Part shown: one piece after another, positions 34,517 to 44,076 of the stretch
Layout: each line of letters begins with the position of its first letter
How positions within the stretch are numbered: position 1 is the first letter of the stretch
From: an uncultured Anaerobiospirillum sp.
GTDB lineage: Bacteria > Pseudomonadota > Gammaproteobacteria > Enterobacterales > Succinivibrionaceae
Reading direction: 5' to 3'
NCBI GenBank assembly: GCA_944392765.1
Contig: CALXXU010000006.1
Location: 1 to 57,432, forward strand
DNA: 57,432 bases
Translations under genes and position numbers: made by a program
The notes under the pieces: generated by a model
What the model saw: the letters and a program-made list of their open reading frames with translations, nothing else
Told to the model about the DNA's origin: nothing
The model's database searches: none

Positions 34517-35221
34517 ATGGCAAAGACCCAAGACGAATTAAAGGAGATGGTGGCCCATAAGGCCTTGGAGTTCATTCCAGAGCACGGCATTTTAGGTGTG
34601 GGCTCGGGTTCGACCGTGGTCAAGTTCATCAAGGCGATCCACGAGCAGGGCATCAAGATCGACGGCGCGGTCAGCAGCTCCAACGCTACCACCGAGTTGT
34701 TGCGTGAGATCGGTGTGCCGGTATTGGACCCAAATTGCTGTGAGCCTTATGAGGTCTATATCGATGGCGCTGATGAGGTCAACGATAACTTCGAGATGAT
34801 CAAGGGCGGCGGTGCGTGCTTAACTCGCGAGAAGATCTTAGCTTCGATGGCCAAGACCTTTGTCTGCATCGTGGACCAGTCGAAGCTGGTTAACACCTTA
34901 GGTGCCTTCCCACTGCCAGTTGAGGTCATCCCAATGGCCCGTGAGCAGGTGGCACGCACGCTGCGCGCCTTAGGCGGCGATCCAGTGCTGCGCAAAGGCT
35001 GCATCACCGATAACGGCTGCGAGATCTTGGATGTCCATGGTTTGGCTATCTCCAATCCAAAGGAGCTTGAGACCAAGATCAACGGTATTCCTGGCGTAGT
35101 CACGGTCGGACTTTTTGCTCACCGTGGTGCTGATGTGGTGCTCTTTGCTACCGACGATGGCGTCAAGCAAAAGCAAGTATCGCGTCTGCACCGCTACGCC
35201 GACTTAAGCCTGATGGGTTAA
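34517..35221 (+). CDS. rpiA: ribose-5-phosphate isomerase A
   Basis: The product is 234 aa and interconverts ribose-5-phosphate and ribulose-5-phosphate in the pentose phosphate pathway. GSGST (29-33), DGADEV (83-88) and [11 protein letters not shown] (96-106) are the substrate-binding and catalytic blocks; Glu105 would be the general base. Length is normal. GAGGTGA precedes the ATG. A strong bidirectional terminator follows. Nothing odd is seen. Confidence 0.96.
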   Translation: MAKTQDELKEMVAHKALEFIPEHGILGVGSGSTVVKFIKAIHEQGIKIDGAVSSSNATTELLREIGVPVLDPNCCEPYEVYIDGADEVNDNFEMIKGGGACLTREKILASMAKTFVCIVDQSKLVNTLGAFPLPVEVIPMAREQVARTLRALGGDPVLRKGCITDNGCEILDVHGLAISNPKELETKINGIPGVVTVGLFAHRGADVVLFATDDGVKQKQVSRLHRYADLSLMG

Positions 35222-35249
35222 TCTTTTCAGATTGGTCGGAACTTCAATC

Positions 35250-35280
35250 AAAAAGCCCAGCTCACCGAGCTGGGCTTTTT
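35250..35280. terminator. bidirectional terminator between rpiA and the methyltransferase gene
   Basis: A near-perfect palindrome AAAAAGCCCAGCTC/GAGCTGGGCTTTTT around ACC gives a 14-pair stem with a T run on both strands. It serves the convergent rpiA and methyltransferase genes. Confidence 0.93.
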
Positions 35281-35281
35281 G

Positions 35282-38245
35282 TTAGGTCAGTTCAGCGAAG
35301 ATCGCGCTGAGCTTGCGCAGTACGTGGTCGAGAGCACGCTGGTAGAGCGACTGCGGCAGCAGGTTCTCGTTTTGGTGACGTGCCTTGTCGATGATGACCT
35401 CGTATTGGGCGATCAGATCGCGGATGCGATTGAGCTGATCGACGCTCAGCTGATTGAAGTCGATACACATGGACTCCATGATATCGGTCGGCTCAAGTTT
35501 CTCTAAGCCTCGGCCATACTCGCGGCGATTGGCCATAATGAGCTCTGAGGCAAGCGGCGTGAGCAAGTAGGCAAAGATGATGTCAGTGAACTCAGGATTG
35601 TGCACAAAGAGCGAGTGGAACGCTGTCAGATTATAGATGCGCACATCGTTGCGGATCACGTTGAAGCTGCCGCGATTGAAGACCGAGATAAACAGCGGTG
35701 CCAGCTCACGGCGCTCCATGGTGTACCATGGATTGCGGTGCGAGGTGAGATAGCGCTTATCGACCCCTTGCTCCACGCCTAATTTCAGGTAGTGCAGTAA
35801 GTACGGATCGTCGATCTCAGGTGGCGGGCTCAGTAAGAACACGCGCTGTCCCTCTGAGGCGAGCTTTACAAAGTCCTCTAAGGTCAAGATCGGGTACGGC
35901 GCCATATTGGCGCGCGCTAAGGCCGGAATAAAGAAGCGCGGGTTGAGCTGGTGGCGCTTCATCTCTTCGTGGTTGAATAAGAAAAATTCATTGGCGCCGG
36001 TGGCAATACCGCGCTTAACCTTGATGAAATCTGACAGCGGACGGAAGATACCACTTCCCTTGACCCAGTGAACTGGGTTAGGGTTTTGCGCTGGATTAGT
36101 GGTCGGTTGAGCCAACAGACTAGGCATTTGGCCCGGCTCTGGTTCGGTGTCACTACTAGGTTCTGGGCTAAGCTCAGGACTTTGCGGCCGCTTGAGCTCG
36201 GTGCCTTGGTAGTAGATATGCCACTTACGCTCAGCGTCAAGCTCATGGTACGGTACCGCTTGCCCGCGCAAGCTCAGGGTGTAATCATCACAATTGTTTT
36301 GGCTTTCCGGCACTAAGAGCTCGAGCAGCTGACACTGGGACTCATAGATCGGCTCTAAGTTAACGCCCTGCGCTTGGCGGGGGTTAGGCTGCGCCAGCAC
36401 GCCGCTTAAGGCAAGCTGGTTCGGAGTGAAGGTGTCGAGCAAGGCGGGCACTTGCGTGACTGCTGCCTTGATTACCGCTGGATCTTGAGTAGCAAGCTGC
36501 AAGCTCGGCTTGAGCTTAGGGGCACGCGCTTGCGCGGCCTTGACCGCAGCCACCGGGGTGGCCGGGACTGGGGAGCGAGCGGTGCGCTGGGCGTGGGAGT
36601 CACTGCTAAACGGATCGCTTTGCAGCTGAGGCTGCGGCAAGTCACCTAACAGGTTCGGGCATAGGTGTACGGCCAAGGCAGGCAGTTCATCTAAGCTCGT
36701 AATGGTGAGAAATTCCACGCTTTGATGGTGCTTGCCCTTATCAAAGAGGAACAGACCCGTGGTGGTGATAGCACCTTCAAAGATCGGGATCTTGAAGATG
36801 ATAACCGAGCACAGGCTGCGCTCCTTAAGCAGCTCGGTCTTGACCTTGATGCCAATACTGGAGTTTAAGAACTCATAAGGAATGAGGTAGGCGCAACGCC
36901 CCTTGGAGCTTAGCTGCTTTAACGACTGGAGTAAGAACAGGGTGTAGGTATTGGTGCGGCGTGGCAAGTCTTCGGTTAAAGCAGGGCTTTCGCCTCCGGC
37001 CAGCTTGGTAAAGTCCCGATAGGACATATATGGTGGGTTGCAGATAATGCCGTCAAAGCGTTCATTGATCTCAACCGAAAGGTAATCACAGCACTTAAGG
37101 CGATTGTTGACAAAGCCAAAGGGATACTCTTGGCAGCTTGCTTGGGCCGCACCAAAGATCAAGGGATCAAGCTCATAGCTGACCATATTGACCGCAGGAA
37201 TCATGCGGCTAAAGCTCGTGTCGTCTTGAAGGTCTAAGGCGTTGATAATGCTCTCATAATCAGGCAACTCGGGACTGTCTTGAAAGCCTTGCGAATTGCT
37301 CTGACCGCGCAGATTGAGCTCTTGCAGGGTGAACTCAGCGCTTGCGTCAAGCTCAGCGCCTGTGTCAAGCTCAGAGCCGACAGCCGGGGCATGTTCGAGC
37401 TGAGCGCTTAAGGTGAGGTTGAGGTCGGTGCTGCCGCTGTAGGCCTGATTGGCGCTATAGCTCAGGTGATAGCGTGGACTTAAGCTAAAGCTAGCGCTGC
37501 CTGCGGCAGGCAGCTCAGTGCTGTTTAAGAGCAAGCTGTTAGGGTTCAACCAGGTATCGTGCGTGTTGAGGTACTCTGGATATTCCACAAAGTTGCGCGC
37601 TAAGAGCTTACGCTCGTTGGCGGTGAGCCGATTGGGCTCAGGGGCGATACTGACTTCACGACCGCGCGGCTTGATTGAGCTTAATTTGTTGTAAAGCGAG
37701 CGGAAACGAAACTCCCGGCCGCTTAAGGTCTGGGACTTCTTATTTTGTTCGTTTTGCGCGACCACGTTTAAAACGCTGTGCTCAGGATCAACTGGGTTCA
37801 GCAGGTTAGGAGTGGTCTCGGGCTGTGCTTCCTTGATGGCTTCTTTAGCGGCACGGCGTTCCTCAGCTTCCTTTTTCGCGGCAGCTTTGGCAGCGGCCTT
37901 AGCGGCGGCGTAGGCGGCAGCGTCTTGGGCCTTAGTCTCAGCAGCTTTGACCGACGGGGCTTTTAACAGCTGAACCTTAGTTTCCTCGACTTGACGGTAG
38001 ATAAGGTTGACGAGCTCGGAGCTTTGGCCCGAGTTGATCAAGGTCAGGATGTCATCCGTGGCGCGGCTAAAGCCCAATAAGCCCGCAGCTGGATCCAAGA
38101 TCAAGCGACAGTTGGGATTGTCCAGGATGAAAGCGGCCATGACCGTCGCTACGGGTATGGGCGTAAAGAACTGTGCGTAAGTTTTGCGGTGGTCGCGACC
38201 GGCGAATTTACGATAACGGTTCTCGACAGAATCTTGTAAGCCCAT
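35282..38245 (-). CDS. orphan adenine-specific DNA methyltransferase, Eco57I/TaqI-like
   Basis: The product is 987 aa. An N-terminal AQFFTP motif, SAM-binding DPAAG (51-55) and catalytic NPPY (403-406) mark an N6-adenine methyltransferase of the gamma class. The C-terminal third (about 740-987) looks like a TaqI-type target-recognition region. Between motif I and NPPY there are about 350 residues instead of the usual 70-150, including an Ala/Lys-rich helix (about 100-150). A second Pro/Gln/Ser-rich insertion lies at about 540-740. No nuclease motif is seen in the chain and no restriction gene is nearby, so it is an orphan or regulatory methylase. It is alone on its strand. Confidence 0.8.
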   Translation of the reverse strand: MGLQDSVENRYRKFAGRDHRKTYAQFFTPIPVATVMAAFILDNPNCRLILDPAAGLLGFSRATDDILTLINSGQSSELVNLIYRQVEETKVQLLKAPSVKAAETKAQDAAAYAAAKAAAKAAAKKEAEERRAAKEAIKEAQPETTPNLLNPVDPEHSVLNVVAQNEQNKKSQTLSGREFRFRSLYNKLSSIKPRGREVSIAPEPNRLTANERKLLARNFVEYPEYLNTHDTWLNPNSLLLNSTELPAAGSASFSLSPRYHLSYSANQAYSGSTDLNLTLSAQLEHAPAVGSELDTGAELDASAEFTLQELNLRGQSNSQGFQDSPELPDYESIINALDLQDDTSFSRMIPAVNMVSYELDPLIFGAAQASCQEYPFGFVNNRLKCCDYLSVEINERFDGIICNPPYMSYRDFTKLAGGESPALTEDLPRRTNTYTLFLLQSLKQLSSKGRCAYLIPYEFLNSSIGIKVKTELLKERSLCSVIIFKIPIFEGAITTTGLFLFDKGKHHQSVEFLTITSLDELPALAVHLCPNLLGDLPQPQLQSDPFSSDSHAQRTARSPVPATPVAAVKAAQARAPKLKPSLQLATQDPAVIKAAVTQVPALLDTFTPNQLALSGVLAQPNPRQAQGVNLEPIYESQCQLLELLVPESQNNCDDYTLSLRGQAVPYHELDAERKWHIYYQGTELKRPQSPELSPEPSSDTEPEPGQMPSLLAQPTTNPAQNPNPVHWVKGSGIFRPLSDFIKVKRGIATGANEFFLFNHEEMKRHQLNPRFFIPALARANMAPYPILTLEDFVKLASEGQRVFLLSPPPEIDDPYLLHYLKLGVEQGVDKRYLTSHRNPWYTMERRELAPLFISVFNRGSFNVIRNDVRIYNLTAFHSLFVHNPEFTDIIFAYLLTPLASELIMANRREYGRGLEKLEPTDIMESMCIDFNQLSVDQLNRIRDLIAQYEVIIDKARHQNENLLPQSLYQRALDHVLRKLSAIFAELT

Positions 38246-38883
38246 TTATATCCTCGACGAATGTGAGCCCTAGCGGGGATTAAGCCTTAGGTGGTGGAAG
38301 CGCTCTTCCTTAAACTCCTTAGTGGAACGCCACGAGACGAGCACATAAAAATTTGTTGACTAGCGCCAGCGCATTTTATGCGGCCGGGCGCCACTGTATC
38401 ACAAGGTTGGGTACAAAGATCAATTTTCGCGTTAGATCCTTGTCCGCGCCGTTTTCAGCTAGCAGCGGCCGAAAAAGACTATTTTAGGCTAATTCGTCCT
38501 TTTTGGGGTACCTTTTGCGCATGATGGTGAGAATCTCTCAGTCGCGATAACGTCGCATCTGGCCCCAGAGCGAGGATTAGCAAATCGTAGGTTGTGCTAG
38601 TCCAGGTGCAGGAAGGGCAGAGCAGTAAGTAGGCCGGGCGCGGTAGTCCAGTCGGTGAAATAAGCCGGGCGTAGGTGGGGACAATCCTGCGGCGCTGGGA
38701 GCGGGCGCTGGGGGCGGCGTTTTGTCGTACCAGATCACAGCCCAAAGCGTGTGAGGCTGGTACAATGATTGTGCCGCCACCTTTTGAGTGGAAGCCACCG
38801 TACCAGGACTCTGCGATCTTTTTGGTTGTTGGTCGTTGAGGCGGTGCGTGGGTTAAAGGGGCAAGTTTTGAGGGATTGAATTT
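38246..38883. other. gene-free spacer between divergent genes
   Basis: The 638 bases between the methyltransferase (minus) and the sialidase-like gene (plus) hold no convincing gene. A TACAAT box at 38761-38766 is a possible -10 for the plus gene but has no good -35. Two similar short stretches around TAGGCCGGGCG (38631) and TAAGCCGGGCG (38660) are seen. Confidence 0.4.
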
Positions 38884-40215
38884 ATGGTAGATATTCATGA
38901 GGTCTTCAGTACCTCGATCACGCTCGATGAGGTTGAGCGCGCTAATCGTTGCGCTAGCGGTGAGTGCCCAACTGATGATCAGTCCTCAGTGCGTATTGTG
39001 CACGCAGGCTCGATCCTGCCTTTAAAGCACGAGCACGACCGTGACTCCTTTATTCCATTTAGCCCAATTCTGTGCGCCTTCTATGCCGGCCCACAAAATG
39101 GCTCAGGCGATCGCGGCTTCGGTGATAGCTGCATCTACGTTATGCGCGTAGAGCAAGACGGTAGCCACTCCTTAGTCAACAAGCTTGACTGCCCTCAGCT
39201 CAACCAAAAGGCTAACTGCACCCCAGTTTTATTCTACTTAAACCAAGGTGAGGCCCGCCGCTTACGCCATGCCGCCGATTTAGGTGCCCATGATACGGTC
39301 ACTCCACACGCTCCGGTCGTAACTGGTGAGTTTAAGACCTCGATTCAGGACATCGTCAATAAGGCCGGTCAGCCTGATGATGATAAGACCATCGCCTTAA
39401 TCTATAAGGCCGCTCCAAAGGATAGCCATTCGGTCAGCTACACTTCCTTGAGCTTTGATGAGGGCCGCTCCTTTGTCACCCCACGCCTGTTAGTGGAGGA
39501 CGCTCCTAATTTAGGCCGTGGTCCAGTCCGCACCAAGCCGTTCTTAATGCGCAAGGGCCCATATGCCGGTCGTATCATCTTCCCGTGCTCAGTTGAGAAC
39601 AAGGACGGCTTAGCCTTTGCCGACTTCAGTGACGATGATTTACGCACCATTGCCCAAAGCAATGCCGTAACCCCAGATGAGAGCCAGAAGGTCGCTGCCG
39701 CTAAGAGCTTTGCTGCTCACGGCGTGGTGCTTTCGGCCCTGTTTGAGGACTTAGGTGTCCACCGCAAGGGTTCGGCGGCTAACGACCCGATCACCGCTGA
39801 GGACGATGTCAAGGCCGCTAAGGTTCACATGATGTTAAGCGCCAGCGCCTCGCAGCTCTTTGTGGCCGATAGCGACGATGGCGGTGCCAACTTCAGCGCT
39901 CCATATCCAATCGATCTCTACAATTGCAATATGGGCATCGACGTCATCTCCTATCAGAACCGCCTGCTGTGCTTAGGTAAGCTCGTCACCGATCCTGATC
40001 TGTGCGACTTTACGCGCGGCGCTCCGCTCTCGCTCTTTATGTCGCATGATGGCAAGAAATTCACCAAGATCTTCACCTTAGAGGAAGATCCACGTGGCAT
40101 CTACACCTCGCCTTGCTTGCAGGTTGACCGCCGTCACCACCTGCTCTACGTCAGCTACACCGACCACCGCAAGGCCATCAAGCTGCGTATCTTCCGCTTA
40201 ATGCTCAACCACTAA
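38884..40215 (+). CDS. sialidase-like BNR-repeat protein without signal peptide
   Basis: The product is 443 aa. Asp-box-like turns (SFDEGRSFV, SDDGGANFS, SHDGKKFT) and RGPVRTKPFLMRKGPYAGRI fit a six-bladed sialidase/neuraminidase beta-propeller (BNR type). No signal peptide or anchor is seen, so it would act in the cytoplasm, perhaps on sialylated or related oligosaccharides taken up from a host. Catalytic Arg/Glu/Tyr residues cannot be assigned with certainty. Other propeller hydrolases or epimerase-like BNR proteins are possible. A terminator follows directly. Confidence 0.7.
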   Translation: MVDIHEVFSTSITLDEVERANRCASGECPTDDQSSVRIVHAGSILPLKHEHDRDSFIPFSPILCAFYAGPQNGSGDRGFGDSCIYVMRVEQDGSHSLVNKLDCPQLNQKANCTPVLFYLNQGEARRLRHAADLGAHDTVTPHAPVVTGEFKTSIQDIVNKAGQPDDDKTIALIYKAAPKDSHSVSYTSLSFDEGRSFVTPRLLVEDAPNLGRGPVRTKPFLMRKGPYAGRIIFPCSVENKDGLAFADFSDDDLRTIAQSNAVTPDESQKVAAAKSFAAHGVVLSALFEDLGVHRKGSAANDPITAEDDVKAAKVHMMLSASASQLFVADSDDGGANFSAPYPIDLYNCNMGIDVISYQNRLLCLGKLVTDPDLCDFTRGAPLSLFMSHDGKKFTKIFTLEEDPRGIYTSPCLQVDRRHHLLYVSYTDHRKAIKLRIFRLMLNH

Positions 40216-40269
40216 GAGTAAAAGATCATTAGCCCCCGCGCGCTCTAAGAGTTGTCTGCGCGCACCAAG

Positions 40270-40313
40270 ACACCATGTCTCATACCCAAAACTGAGAGCC
40301 ATGGTGTTTTTTT
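40270..40313 (+). terminator. terminator of the sialidase-like gene
   Basis: ACACCATG (40270-40277) pairs with CATGGTGT (40300-40307), with an inner CTCA/TGAG stem, followed by seven T. It lies 55 bases after the sialidase-like stop. The first ATG of the next reading frame lies inside this stem. Confidence 0.85.
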
Positions 40314-40756
40314 ATGTAAAAACGGATGGCAGCTGCTCATACTTCCTATTTCAGGAAAAATCCTTTGTTAGGAACCGCTCTTTGCCGTTTTACTTTATTA
40401 ATCCATATCGTCATACCTATGTGACTGATAATGATGGTGGATGGAGAAACGGCGTTTTTCTGATCGGTGCTGACAGTAAGACTGATAGTTTTAGCTTAGT
40501 TAACAGTGTCTTAAAATATAAGTTAAACCCTTGCTTTGCCCATGCTATCGATCCTCGCTTCGCCAAAGAAGGTAAGTTGCTGCCGGGTGCCATTCTGCCA
40601 GTGCTGCAATACCATGCCAACTGCAATACGCGCCTGTATCCAGGGCGCGTCTTAACCATCGAGCAGGATTTCGTAGGCGATGTCGTGTGCCATGATGATC
40701 GCAACGAAGTGGTGCTGGTTATTGGCACGACTGCGGCCGGTGGATCTCAGATCTGA
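40301..40756 (+). CDS. hypothetical protein, possibly a gene fragment
   Basis: The longest frame is 151 aa, but its ATG lies in the terminator stem of the preceding gene and has no Shine-Dalgarno, so the true start is unclear and the 5' end may be lost. The later part (from about residue 45, GGWRNGVFLIGADS onward) has gene-like codon use, while the first 35 codons are AT-rich. It contains SFSLVNSVLKYKLNPC, faintly like HSLVNKLDCPQLNQ in the upstream sialidase-like protein, so it may be a remnant of a paralogue. No function is recognised. Confidence 0.4.
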   Translation: MVFFYVKTDGSCSYFLFQEKSFVRNRSLPFYFINPYRHTYVTDNDGGWRNGVFLIGADSKTDSFSLVNSVLKYKLNPCFAHAIDPRFAKEGKLLPGAILPVLQYHANCNTRLYPGRVLTIEQDFVGDVVCHDDRNEVVLVIGTTAAGGSQI

Positions 40757-40894
40757 TTGCAGGTTAGGGATCACTGGCCGCTTTGTTTTTATTTAGCCTT
40801 CGATCTGTGGGGAGGGCGACCTTACCGGTTTAACTGGGAGTTTGCCCGTTGGTGCATGCCTGCTTTGGCTAATTATTGGGTGATCTTCTTCTAG

Positions 40895-40995
40895 AGTGCA
40901 GTAAGTACCATGACCCTGATTTTGCGCTTACTTGCGTAAGTTTGATCTTGATTCTCGGTCATGGCTGCCATGCGCCAACCTTACGTTAGGTGCCT
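40895..40995. other. stem-loop-rich segment in the spacer before fliE
   Basis: CCATGACC (40908-40915) pairs with GGTCATGG (40957-40964), enclosing CTTAC-TTGC-GTAAG (40927-40940). No T run follows. It could be part of a structured transcript. The rest of the 40757-41486 spacer holds only the promoter at 41082 and a short tandem repeat. Confidence 0.3.
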
Positions 40996-41081
40996 TAAGT
41001 GAGGGCCATTATCGCTGGTCGTAAAGGCTGAAGTGTGGGGCTTAGAAAGGTGGGGCGAGCGGTGCGGGTAAAAATTGCGAG

Positions 41082-41110
41082 TTACCGGGGAGGCATCTTT
41101 CCGCTATAAT
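41082..41110 (+). promoter_or_regulatory. candidate sigma-70 promoter upstream of fliE
   Basis: TTACCG (41082-41087) and a perfect TATAAT (41105-41110) are 17 bases apart, 376 bases before the fliE start. No sigma-28 or sigma-54 flagellar promoter was recognised in the spacer. Confidence 0.5.
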
Positions 41111-41207
41111 ATGCGGTTTCGCACGAATTTAAGTTTGAGTGCGCCTGGGGTTGACCCCGAGTTTGCTCTTTGTCTTGCCCCTGAGTTAGCTCTTTGGTAG
41201 CTCGGCT

Positions 41208-41250
41208 GGGAGCTCACTTTGTGGCTCTTTGGGAGCTCACTTTGTGGCTC
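41208..41250. repeat. two exact 20-bp repeats, 23-bp period, before fliE
   Basis: GGGAGCTCACTTTGTGGCTC occurs at 41208-41227 and 41231-41250, with weaker related units on both sides (AGCTCGGCTG, GGCTCGGTTGG). It is non-coding and lies between the candidate promoter and fliE. Confidence 0.65.
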
Positions 41251-41486
41251 GGTTGGTTGGAGCTTGGTTTTTGGGGCTTGGCCTTGGTTGGAACTAGGCT
41301 TGCGCTTGCCTGTGTGGTGAGGTGCGACCGCGCTTTGAGCTGCGCGCTAAGCTTGATTTGATGCGGCGGAAGCTGAGATGAGTCTGTGATTGCTGTGGGC
41401 TTGACTTTGTGAGCCATGGCATGCTTTTTGACTTAGTTGCACTCAGCTTGATTTTTATTCGTCATTTCTCTGACAGGAGCAAGGAC

Positions 41487-41993
41487 ATGGTGGGCGTAGA
41501 TAGCATCGGCCAGAGCTCAGTGATGAGCCACTTTGAGCGCATGAATGCGCAGATGAGCTCGATGGCACAGCGAGGACAAGAGCTGTCCGCGCAGCAATTG
41601 GCCCAAAACAATGTTTTAGGTAATGCCGAGCAGGCAGTTAACCTCTCCGGTCAAAGCGATTTCTTCACCGGTATGACTGCCGCTGCCGCACTGCGCGATA
41701 AGCCAGTTGCCGGGGTGACCAATACCGGCACTGCTCCTTACGCTCCTGCCGGGAGCGCTGGAGCCACGGTAGGCGAGTTTAAACAGCTGTTAACCGATGC
41801 AATCGAAAACGTTAACTCGTTGCAAAACACAGCTTCCTCGATGCAAGCCCGCTTTGATGTGGGTGATCGTTCGATTTCCCTTGCCGACGTTATGATTGCT
41901 TCGAACAAGTCGAGCTTAGCGTTTGAAGCAACCTTGCAGATCCGCAATAAGCTGGTTGATGCTTATCAATCGATCATGCAGATGCAGATTTAG
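41487..41993 (+). CDS. fliE: flagellar hook-basal body protein FliE
   Basis: The product is 168 aa and forms the junction between the MS ring and the proximal rod. The C-terminal block with FKQLLTDAIENVNSLQ, VGDRSISLADVMIASNKSSLAFEATLQIRNKLVDAYQ is diagnostic in parts (VMIASNKSSLAFEATLQIRN). The N-terminal 75 residues are longer than in E. coli FliE (about 104 aa in total). I choose the ATG at 41487 after AGGAG; the frame stays open upstream to a TTG at 41409. fliF follows after 22 bases, so the two are co-transcribed. Confidence 0.92.
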   Translation: MVGVDSIGQSSVMSHFERMNAQMSSMAQRGQELSAQQLAQNNVLGNAEQAVNLSGQSDFFTGMTAAAALRDKPVAGVTNTGTAPYAPAGSAGATVGEFKQLLTDAIENVNSLQNTASSMQARFDVGDRSISLADVMIASNKSSLAFEATLQIRNKLVDAYQSIMQMQI

Positions 41994-42015
41994 TCTTTGG
42001 GTTAAAGGATAGAAA

Positions 42016-43950
42016 ATGTCAGACAATTCGTTCCCAGTAGCCGCTGGCGGCGTGCCACAAGACCCAAATGCTACGGCTCTTGTTGATCCTGCCACGACTG
42101 CTCCAGCGCAGACGGTAGCTCAAGCCGCTGACGAAGCTATTCCTGAACTGGGCGGTGACGATGGTAACCGTATTGGTGGAACCGTCGGTTCAACCATGAA
42201 CGCTACCCCTACGGCTAACAATAACTTCAAAGGCCGCGTCAACGAGTTCCTGCATAATGGCGAGATCCTGCGCAAGCTCATTATTATGGGCTTCTTGGTG
42301 CTGTTCTTAACCGGCGCCATCTTTGGTCTGCTTTCGCTTCAGTCCTCGTCCCAAAACCAATCCCTGCGCTCCTTAGGCCGTTACACTCCTGAGGAAATGG
42401 GCCCGGTCTTAGATTTTTTATCGCTGCAGGGTTTTAACTACACCTTAAGCGGCGATAACATCTTGGTTGATGTTAACGATTACACCACGGTGCGTGAGGC
42501 GATGCTGCGTAACGGCGTGGCCGTCAACCACATTGCCGAACAAGACGCGCTCATTATGCGCGATAACGGCTTTGGTGTATCCCAGCGCTTAGAGTCCGAG
42601 CGTATTAAGCACAGCCGTGAGATGCAGCTGGCGCAAGCGATCGAGCGTATCAATGGCGTCGAGCATGCTACCGTGCTCCTGGCGATTCCGCGCGATAACG
42701 TCTTTGCCCGCAGCCAACAGCGTCCATCAGCAGCGGTCGTGGTCACCTTGCAGCGTGGCTCCTACCTCACGCCGGATAACGTCAACTCGATTCGCTATAC
42801 CGTCGCTTCCTCGGTGCATAACCTCTTAGTTAAGGACGTCACCGTCACCGATCAAAACGGTACCTTGCTCAGCGCTGAGTCAAAGCAGAATACCGCTGAT
42901 GATCGCCTGCAAAAAGAATTTGAGATGCGCACCTTACGCGAGGCTCAGTACCGCGATAAGTTAGACAGCATCTTGCGTCCAATGCTGGGCTACGGCAATT
43001 ACTCTGCGGAGGTTGATGTCACCTTAGACACTACCATCGAGGAAGAAACCCGCCAGTTCTTTAACCCAGAAAACCAAGCGGTACGCTCGGAGACCTTACG
43101 TGAGGCCCGCACGCCACAAGACGAAGGTGCTCCATATGGCGTCCCTGGTTCTCTGTCCAATCAACCTCCTGCTAACGCCACCATTCCGCAGCAGCTGCGT
43201 AACGGTACTGCTCAAGCGTCTGATACTCAGACGGCAACCGATGAGAGCCGTGAGGCCGTACGCAATTACGAGGTTGATACCACGATTCGTCACACCGTGC
43301 ACCCAACCAATCGCGTCCAGCGCTTAACGGTATCGGTCGCGGTCGACCATATGCGCGTCACCTCTGATGATGGTGCGGTCAGCTACACCCCACGTCCACA
43401 AGAAGAGCTCGACAAGATCGCTGATCTCATTCGCGGTGGTTTAGGCTTAGATGAGAGTCGCGGTGACTTTGTCGCGGTAGAAAGCGTGGCCTTCCCACAC
43501 GACGACGTCCAGCCTGCTCTGCCTTGGTGGCAGCAAGAAGCCTTCTTACGCATCCTGCGTATTGGTGGCGCTGTCCTCATTATCTTAGTCTTGGTGGTCT
43601 TCGTGGTTCGCCCAATGATCAACCGCCTGCTGCGTGGTCGTTCGGCCGAGGATATCGAGCTGGAGCGTCAACTCGAGATGGACAATGGCTCAGCCTTGGG
43701 TGGTGAAGACGATCTCAACCTCATCGCTGCTCAAAACGAGCTCAACGATCAGATCTACAACATCAACCAGCAGGGTGGTATCGAATTGCCTAACCTGCAC
43801 CGTGATGAGGATCTGCTCAACGCTGTTCGTACCTTGGTCTCCAACGAGCCTCAATTATCGGCTGAAGTTCTGCGTGAATGGATTAACTCCGACATGCGTG
43901 ACAAGAAGGATAAGAAGAAGGCTAACAAGAGCCAGAACAACGGTCTGTAA
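42016..43950 (+). CDS. fliF: flagellar MS-ring protein FliF
   Basis: The product is 644 aa. FliF oligomers build the membrane-embedded MS ring on which the flagellum assembles. Two transmembrane helices (about 88-108 and 514-535) flank the large periplasmic ring-building region. The C-terminal cytoplasmic tail (about 595-635, DEDLLNAVRTLVSNEPQLSA) binds FliG. A low-complexity N-terminal stretch of about 75 residues precedes the first helix. AAAGGA precedes the ATG. A terminator-like double hairpin follows. Confidence 0.96.
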   Translation: MSDNSFPVAAGGVPQDPNATALVDPATTAPAQTVAQAADEAIPELGGDDGNRIGGTVGSTMNATPTANNNFKGRVNEFLHNGEILRKLIIMGFLVLFLTGAIFGLLSLQSSSQNQSLRSLGRYTPEEMGPVLDFLSLQGFNYTLSGDNILVDVNDYTTVREAMLRNGVAVNHIAEQDALIMRDNGFGVSQRLESERIKHSREMQLAQAIERINGVEHATVLLAIPRDNVFARSQQRPSAAVVVTLQRGSYLTPDNVNSIRYTVASSVHNLLVKDVTVTDQNGTLLSAESKQNTADDRLQKEFEMRTLREAQYRDKLDSILRPMLGYGNYSAEVDVTLDTTIEEETRQFFNPENQAVRSETLREARTPQDEGAPYGVPGSLSNQPPANATIPQQLRNGTAQASDTQTATDESREAVRNYEVDTTIRHTVHPTNRVQRLTVSVAVDHMRVTSDDGAVSYTPRPQEELDKIADLIRGGLGLDESRGDFVAVESVAFPHDDVQPALPWWQQEAFLRILRIGGAVLIILVLVVFVVRPMINRLLRGRSAEDIELERQLEMDNGSALGGEDDLNLIAAQNELNDQIYNINQQGGIELPNLHRDEDLLNAVRTLVSNEPQLSAEVLREWINSDMRDKKDKKKANKSQNNGL

Positions 43951-43959
43951 GAATTTACG

Positions 43960-44016
43960 AGGCTTCAGGCTTGAGGTGGGGGTTAGCCCCCACCGTGCGC
44001 CCCTGAAGCCTTTGTT
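43960..44016 (+). terminator. double-stem terminator or attenuator between fliF and fliG
   Basis: GGCTTCAGG (43961-43969) pairs with CCTGAAGCC (44002-44010), enclosing a second stem GGTGGGGG/CCCCCACC (43975-43994). A broken T run (TTTGTTGT) follows. It would partly or fully end the fliEF transcript. Confidence 0.7.
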
Positions 44017-44076
44017 GTATTAAGGCGCTAAACCCAGTGCCATGAGCGCAAGCCGTAGCGGCTCTCAAGCCGTGAC

